Assembly (NCBI GenBank): GCA_945877515.1
Contig: CAMCSE010000016.1
Location: 1 to 36,022, forward strand
Source of the DNA: an uncultured Clostridia bacterium
GTDB taxonomy: Bacteria; Bacillota; Clostridia; Oscillospirales; Oscillospiraceae
Direction: 5' to 3'
Length of the DNA stretch: 36,022 bases
Shown here: positions 7,358 to 16,140 of the stretch, in pieces
Position numbering within the stretch: position 1 is the first letter of the stretch
Layout of the letters: each line of letters starts with the position of its first letter
Position numbers and translations under genes: made by a program
Notes under the pieces: generated by a model
Told to the model about the DNA's origin: nothing
The model's input: the letters and a program-made list of their open reading frames with translations, nothing else
Databases searched by the model: none

Positions 7358-8866
7358 ATGGCAGATCAGAATACCAATGTGACCAACCCCAACGAACAGC
7401 AGGAGCTGGGCGAACTGCTCCAGATCCGCCGGGACAAGCTGAAGGCTTTGCAGGATGAGGGCCGCGATCCCTTTCAGATCACCAAGTTTGACGTGACCCA
7501 TCACGCGCAGGATATCAAGGACAACTTTGACGCGCTGGAAGGCACTCCCGTCCGGGTGGCGGGCCGCCTGATGAGCAAGCGCGGCATGGGCAAGGTATCT
7601 TTCTGCGATATGCAGGACAAGTCCGGCCGCATCCAGCTCTACGCCCGCAAGGACGAGATGGATGAGGACAACTATAACCGCTTCAAGAAGTACGATATCG
7701 GTGATATCGTGGGCGTCGTGGGCGAGGTGTTCCGCACCCAGCGGGGTGAGATGAGCGTCCGCGCCCATGAGATCATCCTGCTGTCCAAGTCCCTGCGTCC
7801 CCTGCCGGAGAAGTTCCACGGCCTGACCGACAAGGAAATGCGCTACCGCCAGCGGTATGTGGATCTGATCGTAAATCCTGAGAGCAAGCGGAATTTTGAG
7901 ATCCGCAGCAAGTTCGTGGCCTATCTGCGCCGCTATCTGGATTCTCTGGGCTTCATGGAGGTAGAGACCCCCGTGCTCAGCCCCATTGCCGGCGGCGCCA
8001 ATGCCCGTCCCTTTATCACCCACCACAACACGCTGGATATCGATATGTATATGCGCATCGCTACCGAGCTGCATCTGAAGCGGCTGATCGTGGGCGGTCT
8101 GGAGCGCGTGTACGAGGTGGGCCGCATCTTCCGCAACGAAGGCATGGACACCAAGCACAACCCCGAGTTCACCACCTGTGAGCTGTATCAGGCCTACACC
8201 AATCTGGACGGCATGATGGATATTCTGGAGGCGATCCTCTCCGGCGCTGCCAAGGAGATCCTGGGTACCTATCAGGTGAAGTGGCTGGGCAACGATATCG
8301 ACCTGACCCCCGGCTGGCCCCGTGTCACCATGGCTGACGCCGTGAAGAATGTCACCGGAGCGGACTTCATGGCCATTGAGGGCGATGCTGACGCCGCTGT
8401 GGAGCTGGCCAAGAGCGTGGGTGTGGATATGGAGGGTGTGTCCCACACCTGGGGCAACGCCCTGTATGAGACCTTCGACCAGAAGGTGGAGGAGACGCTG
8501 GTGCAGCCCACCTTCATCACCATGTATCCCGTGGAGGTCAGCCCGCTGGCCAAGCGCAGTCCCGCCGATCCCCATCTGACCGAGCGGTACGAAGCCTTTA
8601 TCTGCGGCTGTGAGATGGGCAATGCCTTCTCCGAGCTGAACGACCCCATCGACCAGTACGAGCGCTTCAAGGCGCAGGCGGAGAAGCGTGCTCAGGGCGA
8701 TGAGGAGGCGGATATGATGGACGATGATTTCGTCATGGCGCTGGAGTACGGTATGCCTCCCACCGGCGGTCTGGGCTTCGGCATCGACCGCTGCGCCATG
8801 ATGCTGTGCGGAACGGATTCCATTCGCGATGTGATCCTGTTCCCGACGATGAAGCCGCTGGACTAA
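7358..8866 (+). CDS. lysS: Lysyl-tRNA synthetase, class II
   Basis: A 502-residue enzyme charging tRNA-Lys. The N-terminal OB-fold anticodon-binding domain (VRVAGRLMSKRGMGKVSF, about 62-79, to about 145) is followed by the class II catalytic core with motif 2 (ERVYEVGRIFRNEG) and motif 3 (GGLGFGIDRCAMM) near the C-terminus. A ribosome binding site AAGGAG sits 7 nt before the ATG. The 41-bp gap after greA is too short for a T-box riboswitch, so lysS is probably expressed from the greA promoter. A perfect 13-bp hairpin follows the gene. Confidence 0.97.
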   Translation: MADQNTNVTNPNEQQELGELLQIRRDKLKALQDEGRDPFQITKFDVTHHAQDIKDNFDALEGTPVRVAGRLMSKRGMGKVSFCDMQDKSGRIQLYARKDEMDEDNYNRFKKYDIGDIVGVVGEVFRTQRGEMSVRAHEIILLSKSLRPLPEKFHGLTDKEMRYRQRYVDLIVNPESKRNFEIRSKFVAYLRRYLDSLGFMEVETPVLSPIAGGANARPFITHHNTLDIDMYMRIATELHLKRLIVGGLERVYEVGRIFRNEGMDTKHNPEFTTCELYQAYTNLDGMMDILEAILSGAAKEILGTYQVKWLGNDIDLTPGWPRVTMADAVKNVTGADFMAIEGDADAAVELAKSVGVDMEGVSHTWGNALYETFDQKVEETLVQPTFITMYPVEVSPLAKRSPADPHLTERYEAFICGCEMGNAFSELNDPIDQYERFKAQAEKRAQGDEEADMMDDDFVMALEYGMPPTGGLGFGIDRCAMMLCGTDSIRDVILFPTMKPLD

Positions 8867-8880
8867 GCACATTTACCCCC

Positions 8881-8910
8881 GCTGACCCGACAAAAGCTTG
8901 TCGGGTCAGC
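8881..8910 (+). terminator. Hairpin after lysS (weak terminator or processing site)
   Basis: A perfect 13-bp inverted repeat (8881-8893 with 8898-8910) with a 4-nt loop. It is followed only by CTTTCC, not a real T tract, so partial termination or RNA processing is more likely than full termination; the downstream genes have no other visible promoter. Confidence 0.55.
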
Positions 8911-8944
8911 CTTTCCATTCCAACAAAGAAGGGAGACGGCCAGA

Positions 8945-9700
8945 ATGGAAAAGATCACCAGCCGCAGCAATCCGCTGCTGGTGCATATGAAGAAATTGGC
9001 CGCCTCGGCCTCCTATCGCCGTCAGCAGGGTGTGTATCTGTGCGACAGTCCCAAGCTGCTGGCGGAGGCCTTGAAGTGGCACGCGCCGGTAAAGGAGATC
9101 GTTGTCACCGCCGGCACGGCGCTGCCGCCGCTTTCCGGGGAGATCCGGACGGTGGAGGTGCCGGAGGATGTGATGGCGTCCGTTTCGCCCATGAAAACGC
9201 CGCAAGGGGCGCTGTTTACCTGCGCCCTGCCGGAGGCGTCCGTGCCTACGGTTTTGCCGGGCAGCCGCTATATGGTGCTGGACGGTGTGCAGGACCCCGG
9301 CAATGTGGGTACCATCCTGCGGACGCTGGACGCCTTCGATTTTGACGGACTGCTGCTGCTGGAGGGCTGCGCCGACCCGTGGAGCGTCAAAACAGTACGC
9401 TCGTCCATGGGGGCGGTATTCCGCCGTGACGTGTGGTGTATGAGAGCGGCTGAATTGCCCGGGCTATTGGAGCGCAGCGGTCTGCCGCTGTACGGTACGG
9501 CGCTGCGGCAGGATACGGAGGACGTCCGTGGGGTATCGCTTGAGCGTTGTGCCATCGCCATTGGCAGCGAGGGACAGGGCCTCAGCGACGCGGTGCTGGC
9601 CATGTGCCGGAAAACGTTGAAGATCCCCATGTCGGAGTGCTGCGAGTCCTTAAATGCGGCCATTGCCGCCGCGGTGCTTCTGTGGGAGAGCTATCGCTGA
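8945..9700 (+). CDS. SpoU/TrmH-family RNA 2'-O-methyltransferase
   Basis: A 251-residue SAM-dependent enzyme. An N-terminal substrate-binding domain (SRSNPLLVHMKKLAASASYR, about 5-24) precedes the SPOUT catalytic domain, which shows the three SpoU motifs: LDGVQDPGNVGTILR, AIAIGSEGQGLS and the C-terminal PMSECCESLNAAIAAAVLL. These form the trefoil knot binding SAM. The family methylates ribose in rRNA or tRNA; the exact nucleotide cannot be told. AGAAGGGAG lies upstream of the ATG. dprA follows after 20 bp. Confidence 0.92.
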   Translation: MEKITSRSNPLLVHMKKLAASASYRRQQGVYLCDSPKLLAEALKWHAPVKEIVVTAGTALPPLSGEIRTVEVPEDVMASVSPMKTPQGALFTCALPEASVPTVLPGSRYMVLDGVQDPGNVGTILRTLDAFDFDGLLLLEGCADPWSVKTVRSSMGAVFRRDVWCMRAAELPGLLERSGLPLYGTALRQDTEDVRGVSLERCAIAIGSEGQGLSDAVLAMCRKTLKIPMSECCESLNAAIAAAVLLWESYR

Positions 9701-9720
9701 AAGAACAGGAGGTGCAGGTC

Positions 9721-10938
9721 ATGGCGGCGCTGAAATACTGGGTCTGGCTGACCACGCTGCCGGGCCTGACAGAATACAATAAACTTCTGCTGATGGAGCA
9801 TTTTTCCTCACCGGAAGACATATACTACGCGGATCAGGAAGTTCTATGGCAGGTAGAGGGACTGGGAAAGGAGCAGGCGGCGCTGCTGGACAACAAGTCC
9901 ATGGCAGAGGCGGATCGCATTTTAGCCGACTGTGCCAGAAAGGGGATATTTCTCATCACCATGGCAGATGCCCTGTACCCGGAACGGCTGCGTAACATCT
10001 ACCAGCCGCCTTTGCTGCTGTACGGCAAGGGAGCCATGCCCCTTTTTGACGAGGAGGTGGCAGTGGCCGTGGTGGGTACCCGTGACGGTACGCCTTATGG
10101 GATCCATTGCGCCGAGAAGCTGGGCTATGAATTGGCCCAGCAGGGCGGTATGGTGGTCTCCGGTATGGCCAAGGGTATCGACGCGGCGGCCATGCGGGGC
10201 GCACTGCGTGCCGGGGGCTTCACCTGCGGTGTATTGGGCGGCGGTGTGGACGTGGTGTATCCGGCGGAAAACCGGCGGCTCTATGAGGATATCGCCGCCA
10301 CCGGTGTGCTGTTGTCGGAGTACCCGCCCCAGACAAGGCCGGAGGCGTGGCATTTCCCGGTGCGCAACCGGATCCTCAGCGGTCTGAGTGTTGCCGCCGT
10401 GGTGGTGGAGGCTCCGGCCAAGTCCGGTGCGCTGATCACTGCCGGCAACGCGGTGGAGCAGGGCAGAGAGGTGTTTGCCGTCCCCGGCCCCATCGATGCG
10501 CCCAACAGTGCCGGATGCCATCAGCTGATCCGGGAGGGTGCGGGACTTGTAACGTGTGCGTGGGATATTCTGGGGGAATACGAGAGCCGGTATCCCCACA
10601 AGCTACGCCGCCAGCAGGTGTCGGTGCCGCCGCTGCCCCGTGATGTGCTGGCCGCAAAAGCGGCAAAGCGGAAAGAAACGGAGAAGGAGCAGGAGACGCC
10701 CGCTTCGCTGTCCCGGCTGACGGCGGACGAAGCAGCGGCACTGTCGGAGGACCAACGCAGCGTGCTGCGGGCGCTGCGTACGGATATGCCGCTGCTGACC
10801 GATCAGCTGGCGGAGGAGACCGGCCTGCCCATACAGCGGGTATTGCCGGCATTGACGCTGCTGGAGATCAGCGGCTGGGCAGTCCAGAATGGCGCACGCA
10901 GCTTTGTGCGCACGGTGGAACTGCCGGAAGAAGAGTAA
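9721..10938 (+). CDS. dprA: DNA processing protein DprA (Smf)
   Basis: A 405-residue protein. DprA protects incoming single-stranded DNA and loads RecA during natural transformation. An N-terminal helical/SAM-like region (about 1-70) is followed by the Rossmann-like Smf domain with AVAVVGTRDGTPYG, VVSGMAKGIDAAAMRGAL, GGGVDVVYPAENRRLYEDI and VVVEAPAKSGALITAG, then a C-terminal winged helix (SEDQRSVLRALRTDMPLL onwards). The start at 9721 has AGGAGG 8 nt upstream; a longer frame from 9547 lies inside the methyltransferase gene. dprA next to topA is the usual Firmicutes arrangement. No other competence genes are in the window. Confidence 0.96.
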   Translation: MAALKYWVWLTTLPGLTEYNKLLLMEHFSSPEDIYYADQEVLWQVEGLGKEQAALLDNKSMAEADRILADCARKGIFLITMADALYPERLRNIYQPPLLLYGKGAMPLFDEEVAVAVVGTRDGTPYGIHCAEKLGYELAQQGGMVVSGMAKGIDAAAMRGALRAGGFTCGVLGGGVDVVYPAENRRLYEDIAATGVLLSEYPPQTRPEAWHFPVRNRILSGLSVAAVVVEAPAKSGALITAGNAVEQGREVFAVPGPIDAPNSAGCHQLIREGAGLVTCAWDILGEYESRYPHKLRRQQVSVPPLPRDVLAAKAAKRKETEKEQETPASLSRLTADEAAALSEDQRSVLRALRTDMPLLTDQLAEETGLPIQRVLPALTLLEISGWAVQNGARSFVRTVELPEEE

Positions 10939-10964
10939 GAAGGAAGCAAAAGGAAGAAGAAAGC

Positions 10965-13337
10965 ATGAGCAAGAAGCATCTGGTGATCGTGGAGTCTCCG
11001 GCCAAGGCCAAAACCATCGGCAAATATCTGGGGCCTGACTATCAGGTAACGGCCTGCATGGGCCACCTGCGGGATTTGCCGAAGAGTACCCTTGGCGTGG
11101 ATATCGAACACGATTTTGAACCTGACTATAAACCCATTCGCGGCAAGGAAGAGCTGATCCGCGAATTGAAGAAGGCGGCCGCTGCCAGCGACACCGTGTA
11201 TCTGGCCACCGACCCGGACCGCGAGGGCGAGGCCATTTCCTGGCACCTGCAGCATTTGCTGGGGCTGGCGGATGACAAGACCAAGCGTGTGACCTTCAAC
11301 GAGATCACCCGCAAGGTGGTGAACGAGAGTATTGCCCATCCCCGGACCATTGACCAAAATCTGGTGGATGCCCAGCAGGCCCGCCGTGTGCTGGACCGTG
11401 TGGTGGGCTATCAGATCTCCCCGGTGATGTGGAAGAAGATCCGCCGGGGATTGTCTGCCGGCCGCGTCCAGAGTGTCGCCACCCGCATGGTGGCTGACCG
11501 GGATCAGGAGATCGATGCCTTCCAGCCGCAGGAGTACTGGACATTGGACGCCCTGCTGGAAAACGGGGATAAGGCCGCCTTTCATGCCCATTATTACGGG
11601 CAGAACGGCAAGAAATACGAGCCGCAGACACAGGCGGATGTGCAGGCCATCATGGATGAGCTGCGCAGCGCTGCCTTTGCCGTCAAATCGGTAAAGCGTA
11701 CCGACAAGAACCGCTCTCCGGCGCCGCCGTTTACCACCTCCACCATGCAGCAGGAGGCGTCCCGCAAGCTGAATATGACGCCCCGCCGCACCATGGCCAT
11801 CGCCCAGCAGCTGTACGAGGGCGTGGACATCACCGGCGAGGGCACCGTGGGTCTGATCACCTACATGCGTACCGACTCGCTGCGCATCAGCGACGAGGCA
11901 CAAAGCGACGCCAGGAGCTTTATTCAGGAGCGCTACGGCAAGGGCTATGTGCCCGCTTCCCCCCGCCAGTATAAGACGAAGGCCGGGGCGCAGGACGCCC
12001 ACGAGGCCATCCGTCCCAGCAACGTGCAGCTGACGCCGGAGGCCATCCGGGGCGATCTGACCCAGGAGCAGTACCGACTGTATCGGCTGATCTGGAGCCG
12101 CTTTTTGGCCAGCCAGATGGCCAATGCCGTCTATGACAGCGTGTCCGTGGATATCTCCGCCGACTGTCACAGCTTCCGGGCCACCGCCAGTAAGCTGAAG
12201 TTCTCCGGCTATACCGCCGTGTATGAGGAGAGCCGGGACGACGATGATAAGGAGGAGAAGGAGCCTGCCCTGCCGGATCTGCGGGAGGGCGAGGCGCTGA
12301 CGCTGAAGGATTTCACGCCCGGCCAGCACTTTACCACGCCGCCGGCCCACTATACTGAGGCGGCGCTGATCCGGGCCATGGAAGAAAACGGCATCGGCCG
12401 TCCCTCCACCTACGCCCCTACGGTGTCCACTATCCTTGACCGGCGCTATGTGAAGAAGGAGGGCAAGTACCTGCTCATCACCAATCTGGGCAAGGCGGTG
12501 ACCACCTGGATGGAGAAATATTTCTCTGACATTGCCGACCTGAAATTCACCGCCAACATGGAGCAGCGGCTGGATGACGTGGAGGAGGGCAAGCTGCCGT
12601 GGAAGCAGGTGCTGCACCAGTTTTATGACGACGGCTTTGCCCAGCACCTGACCGACGCCGAGCAGGGCGACTATATCCGCCCCGAGCCTACCGTCAGCGA
12701 GGAGCTGTGCCCTGTGTGCGGCCGCAATCTGGTGGAGCGTGAGGGCCGGTTCGGTCCGTTTCTGGCCTGCCCCGGCTATCCGGAGTGCACCTTTACCATG
12801 CCGCTGGTGGTGGAGATGCCGGGCCGCTGTCCCAAGTGCGGCGGACGGCTGATGAAGCGCAGCGGCACCAGCAAGAGCTCCGGCAAGCAGTATACCTACT
12901 ACTGCTGTGAGTTCACCAACAACCGCAAGGGCGAGCGTACCTGCGATTTCATGACGTGGGATGTGCCCACCAAGGAGGACTGTCCCCTGTGCGGCCAGAC
13001 CATGTTCAAGCGGGCGGGCCGGGGATTCAGCAAGCCTTTCTGTGTCAACGAGCAGTGCGCCAACTTCCTGCCTGAGGATAAGCGGGGCTATCACCGCAAG
13101 AAGGACGCCGCCGAGGGCGGCGAGGCCGCAGCGGAACCGGCGGCGGAGGAATCGACAGCCAAGAAGTCTGCCGCGAAGAAAACCACAACAAAAACGGCGG
13201 CAAAGAAGCCTGCCGCCAAGAAAGCCGCCGCAACGAAGAAAACCACCGCCGCGAAAAAGACCGGTACGGCGAAAAAAACCACAGCCACGAAAAAGACCGC
13301 CGCCAAGAAAGCAGCGGAGAAAGGCGGCGCGGAATGA
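10965..13337 (+). CDS. topA: DNA topoisomerase I with lysine/alanine-rich tail
   Basis: A 790-residue type IA topoisomerase relaxing negative supercoils. The TOPRIM domain holds Glu10 and the DPDREGE motif (83-89); the active-site tyrosine is Tyr300 in GLITYMRTDSLR. After the core come three C-terminal zinc-ribbon-like modules (CPVCG..CPGYPEC, CPKCGG..CC..C, CPLCG..C..C). The last 60 or so residues are a low-complexity tail of repeated AAKK, ATKK and TAKK units, like histone H1 tails, that probably adds nonspecific DNA binding. The gene follows dprA by 26 bp and overlaps trmFO by 4 bp. Confidence 0.97.
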   Translation: MSKKHLVIVESPAKAKTIGKYLGPDYQVTACMGHLRDLPKSTLGVDIEHDFEPDYKPIRGKEELIRELKKAAAASDTVYLATDPDREGEAISWHLQHLLGLADDKTKRVTFNEITRKVVNESIAHPRTIDQNLVDAQQARRVLDRVVGYQISPVMWKKIRRGLSAGRVQSVATRMVADRDQEIDAFQPQEYWTLDALLENGDKAAFHAHYYGQNGKKYEPQTQADVQAIMDELRSAAFAVKSVKRTDKNRSPAPPFTTSTMQQEASRKLNMTPRRTMAIAQQLYEGVDITGEGTVGLITYMRTDSLRISDEAQSDARSFIQERYGKGYVPASPRQYKTKAGAQDAHEAIRPSNVQLTPEAIRGDLTQEQYRLYRLIWSRFLASQMANAVYDSVSVDISADCHSFRATASKLKFSGYTAVYEESRDDDDKEEKEPALPDLREGEALTLKDFTPGQHFTTPPAHYTEAALIRAMEENGIGRPSTYAPTVSTILDRRYVKKEGKYLLITNLGKAVTTWMEKYFSDIADLKFTANMEQRLDDVEEGKLPWKQVLHQFYDDGFAQHLTDAEQGDYIRPEPTVSEELCPVCGRNLVEREGRFGPFLACPGYPECTFTMPLVVEMPGRCPKCGGRLMKRSGTSKSSGKQYTYYCCEFTNNRKGERTCDFMTWDVPTKEDCPLCGQTMFKRAGRGFSKPFCVNEQCANFLPEDKRGYHRKKDAAEGGEAAAEPAAEESTAKKSAAKKTTTKTAAKKPAAKKAAATKKTTAAKKTGTAKKTTATKKTAAKKAAEKGGAE

Positions 13338-14650
13338 ACCGAGTGACTGTAATCGGCGCGGGCCTTGCGGGCAGCGAGTGCGCGTGGCAGTTGGCCCAGC
13401 GGGGCATACAGGTGACGCTGCGGGAGATGAAGCCCCTCAAGCGGACGCCCGCCCATGTGACGGACGATTTTGCCGAGCTGTGCTGTTCCAATTCTCTGCG
13501 GGGCGCGGGTCTGGAAAACGCCGTAGGCCTGCTGAAAGAGGAGCTGCGGCGGCTGGACAGCCTGATCCTGCGGTGCGCCGACGCCACGGCGGTGCCGGCC
13601 GGCGGTGCGCTGGCGGTGGACCGCCACGGTTTTTCCGCTATGGTGACGCAGGCCATCCGCAGCCACCCCAATATCACGGTGGTGGCGGAGGAAGTGACCG
13701 AGATCCCGCAGGGCGATGTGGTCATCGCCTCCGGCCCCCTGACCTCCGACGCACTGGCGGACAAGCTGGCGGTACTGCTGGGGGATAGCGATACCCTCCA
13801 CTTCTTTGACGCTGCCGCGCCGCTGGTGGCCTTTGACAGTGTGGATATGACCAGCGCCTATTTTGCCAGCCGCTATGACAAGGGCACGCCGGATTACATC
13901 AACTGTCCCATGGACAGGGAGCAGTATCTGGCCTTCTGGCAGGCGCTGATTGCCGCAGAGGAGGCGGAGGTCCACGGCTTCGAGGATCACAATGTGTTTG
14001 AGGGCTGTATGCCTGTGGAGGTGATGGCCCGCCGCGGCGAGGATACGCTGCGCTTCGGCCCACTGAAGCCCAAGGGCCTGCCTGATCCCAAAACAGGCCG
14101 GGATCCCTACGCGGTGGTGCAGCTGCGTAAGGACAACGCCGACGGCACCATCTATAATCTGGTGGGCTTCCAGACCCACCTGAAATGGCCGGAGCAGAAG
14201 CGGGTATTCTCCATGATTCCCGCCCTGCAAAACGCCCGGTTCCTGCGCTACGGCGTCATGCACCGCAACACCTATCTGGATTCTCCCCGGCTTCTTGACC
14301 GGTACTACCGCCTGAAAAGCGATCCCCGCATTGCGTTTGCCGGACAGATGACCGGTGTGGAGGGCTATGTGGAGTCCTGCGCCAGCGGTTTTCTGGTGGG
14401 GGTAGAGCTGGCCCGCCGTTTGCAGGGAAAAGCGCCCATTGACTTTCCCCGGGAGACGGCCATTGGCGCGCTGGGGCTGTATGTCAGCAATGAATCCGTG
14501 ACGGAGTTCCAGCCCATGAACATCAACTTTGGCATCATTCCGCCGCTGGACCACCGGGTAAAGGGAAAACGCAACAAAAACGCGGAACTGAGCCAGCGTT
14601 CGCTGGCCATCATCGACGCCATCCGGGAGGAGGAGGTACTCTCCACATGA
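13334..14650 (+). CDS. trmFO: Folate-dependent tRNA (uracil-54-C5) methyltransferase TrmFO
   Basis: A 438-residue flavoprotein that forms ribothymidine at tRNA position 54 using methylenetetrahydrofolate. The FAD-binding motif VIGAGLAGSECAWQLAQRG lies at 6-24, ELCCSNSLRG at 49-58 includes the conserved catalytic cysteine, and a second conserved cysteine, Cys225, is in FEGCMPVEVMARRG. The C-terminal LGLYVSNESVTEFQPMNINF is typical of the family. It overlaps topA (ATGA) and plsX (ATGA), so the three are probably coupled. Confidence 0.97.
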   Translation: MNRVTVIGAGLAGSECAWQLAQRGIQVTLREMKPLKRTPAHVTDDFAELCCSNSLRGAGLENAVGLLKEELRRLDSLILRCADATAVPAGGALAVDRHGFSAMVTQAIRSHPNITVVAEEVTEIPQGDVVIASGPLTSDALADKLAVLLGDSDTLHFFDAAAPLVAFDSVDMTSAYFASRYDKGTPDYINCPMDREQYLAFWQALIAAEEAEVHGFEDHNVFEGCMPVEVMARRGEDTLRFGPLKPKGLPDPKTGRDPYAVVQLRKDNADGTIYNLVGFQTHLKWPEQKRVFSMIPALQNARFLRYGVMHRNTYLDSPRLLDRYYRLKSDPRIAFAGQMTGVEGYVESCASGFLVGVELARRLQGKAPIDFPRETAIGALGLYVSNESVTEFQPMNINFGIIPPLDHRVKGKRNKNAELSQRSLAIIDAIREEEVLST

Positions 14651-15657
14651 GGATCATCGTAGACGCAATGGGCGGCGACAACGCACCGTTGGCCATTGTC
14701 AAGGGCGCGCTGCAGGGACAGAAGCGCTGGGGTGTGGACATTACCCTGACCGGAGACGAAGCTGCCATCCGGCAGGCACTGATCCAGTGCGGCGTCACTG
14801 CGCTGCCGCAGGGCATGGATATCGTGCCCACCACCGAGGAGGTCACCATGGAAGATGATCCCTCCACGGTATTCCGCCGCAAGAAGGACACCTCCATGGG
14901 GGTGGGATTGACGCTGCTGCGGGACGGACAGGGTGACGCCTTTATCTCCGCCGGCTCCACCGGCGCGCTGCTGACCGGCGCGACCCTTATCACCAAGCGC
15001 ATCCGGGGCATCCGGCGGGCGGCCATGGCCCCCATTATGCCCACTGTTACCGGCCGGGCCGTGCTGATCGACTGCGGCGCCAACGCCGAGTGCACGCCGG
15101 AATATCTGCTGCAGTTCGCCTATCTGGGCAGCTTTTACGCCCGCCATGTGCTGGGAATTGAAAATCCTCGCGTAGGCCTTCTCAACATCGGGGTGGAGGC
15201 GGAAAAGGGAACTGACCTTCAGCGCCAGACCCGTGCGCTGCTGATGCAGCAGCCGCGGCTGAACTTCATCGGCAACATCGAGGCCAAGGAGGCCATCAAG
15301 GGCGGCTGCGATGTGCTGGTGACGGACGGATTTTCCGGCAACATCATGCTCAAGACCATCGAGGGTGTGGGCTCCTTCGCCGGAAACGCCCTGAAAGGTA
15401 TCTTCAGGAAGAATCTGCTGACCAAGCTGGCCGCAGCCATGGTGCTGCCGGGACTGAACGCCTTCAAGGCACAGCTGGACCCCAATAAGGTGGGCGGCAC
15501 TGCGTTCATCGGCATCTCCAAGCCGGTCATCAAGGCCCACGGCTCCTCCAATGAGGAGGCGATCGAAAACGCCATCGGCCAGGCAAAAGAGGTTGCCGCC
15601 AGCGGTCTTGTGGATGAGATCGCCGCCCATGTGGACGAAATGACCATTGAAGCCTAA
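14647..15657 (+). CDS. plsX: Phosphate acyltransferase PlsX
   Basis: A 336-residue enzyme that converts acyl-ACP to acyl-phosphate, the first step of phospholipid synthesis in most Firmicutes. Family motifs include IIVDAMGGDNAPLAIVKG at the N-terminus, FISAGSTGALL, VLIDCGANAE, LLNIGVEAEKGTDL and DVLVTDGFSGNI. The gene overlaps trmFO by 4 bp and comes just before acpP, which supplies its acyl-carrier substrate. Fatty-acid elongation (fab) genes are not in the window. Confidence 0.97.
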   Translation: MRIIVDAMGGDNAPLAIVKGALQGQKRWGVDITLTGDEAAIRQALIQCGVTALPQGMDIVPTTEEVTMEDDPSTVFRRKKDTSMGVGLTLLRDGQGDAFISAGSTGALLTGATLITKRIRGIRRAAMAPIMPTVTGRAVLIDCGANAECTPEYLLQFAYLGSFYARHVLGIENPRVGLLNIGVEAEKGTDLQRQTRALLMQQPRLNFIGNIEAKEAIKGGCDVLVTDGFSGNIMLKTIEGVGSFAGNALKGIFRKNLLTKLAAAMVLPGLNAFKAQLDPNKVGGTAFIGISKPVIKAHGSSNEEAIENAIGQAKEVAASGLVDEIAAHVDEMTIEA

Positions 15658-15683
15658 TTCATAATAATTTTACGAAAAAGGTA

Positions 15684-15712
15684 TTGACAGGCCAGTATGA
15701 TTGCCGTATTAT
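15684..15712 (+). promoter_or_regulatory. Promoter of acpP
   Basis: Perfect TTGACA (15684-15689), 17-bp spacer and TATTAT (15707-15712), 40 bp before acpP. It gives acpP its own transcript, separate from the plsX operon. No FapR-like operator was recognised. Confidence 0.88.
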
Positions 15713-15752
15713 TTTTCAAGATAAAGATACCTGAAAGGAGGAGTAACTCCCA

Positions 15753-15998
15753 ATGACACCGGAAACGATCTTCAAAACCATGCAGGATCTGATCGCGGAG
15801 CAGTTTGCCATTGAGGCAGACGAGGTGACCATGGATAGTTCCTTTGTGGACGACCTGGGCGCGGATTCCGTGGATCTGGTGGAGCTGGTGATGGCGATGG
15901 AGGAGGAATTCGACATCGGCGAGATCGATGAAGAAGATCTGCAGGGTCTCAAGACCGTTGGCGACTGCGTCCGCTATCTCAGCAGCCACATTGAGTAA
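15753..15998 (+). CDS. acpP: Acyl carrier protein
   Basis: An 81-residue acidic protein. The motif [19 protein letters not shown] contains Ser39, the expected 4'-phosphopantetheine attachment site. It carries growing fatty acyl chains for fatty-acid synthesis and for PlsX. AAAGGAGGAG precedes the ATG. It has its own promoter and terminator, consistent with high expression. The sequence fits a housekeeping ACP rather than a polyketide carrier. Confidence 0.96.
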   Translation: MTPETIFKTMQDLIAEQFAIEADEVTMDSSFVDDLGADSVDLVELVMAMEEEFDIGEIDEEDLQGLKTVGDCVRYLSSHIE

Positions 15999-16028
15999 GC
16001 GCTGCGCGATCTTATATACGGACATATG

Positions 16029-16061
16029 AAAAGAAACCCCACCTGGTGGGGTTTCTTTTTC
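16029..16061 (+). terminator. Intrinsic terminator after acpP
   Basis: AGAAACCCCA and TGGGGTTTCT arms (within 16030-16058) close on a CCTGG loop, with a T-rich tail to 16060. A-rich bases on the other side make it symmetrical, but no minus-strand gene needs it. Confidence 0.92.
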
Positions 16062-16074
16062 GAAAACAGGTTTT

Positions 16075-16125
16075 GGGCCACCGCCCATGGTATTCCGCGC
16101 TGCGGGATATTATGGGCGACGGCCC
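16075..16125 (+). promoter_or_regulatory. Long stem-loop in the rnc leader, candidate RNase III site
   Basis: Three consecutive helices stack into one hairpin: 16075-16079 with 16121-16125 (5 bp), 16082-16088 with 16112-16118 (7 bp), and 16091-16098 with 16102-16109 (8 bp with one G-U pair), separated by two symmetric 2x2 internal loops and capped by a 3-nt loop. There is no T tract. It ends 15 nt before the rnc ATG. Its length of about 22-24 stacked pairs suits RNase III cleavage. Confidence 0.6.
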
Positions 16126-16140
16126 GGAAAAGGAGAAATC

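Noticed and set aside
7289-8872. 527-codon minus-strand frame opposite lysS
   Set aside because: A shadow of lysS; it spans its whole length, as expected from codon bias rather than a second gene.
10803-13094. 763-codon minus-strand frame opposite topA
   Set aside because: It is antisense to topA; high GC at third positions suppresses stops on the opposite strand. It is rich in His, Gln and Gly with no domain.
13120-13330. Repetitive DNA at the end of topA as a possible CRISPR or tandem repeat array
   Set aside because: The repeats are short codon-level AAR/GCC units in frame with topA and explained by its lysine/alanine tail.
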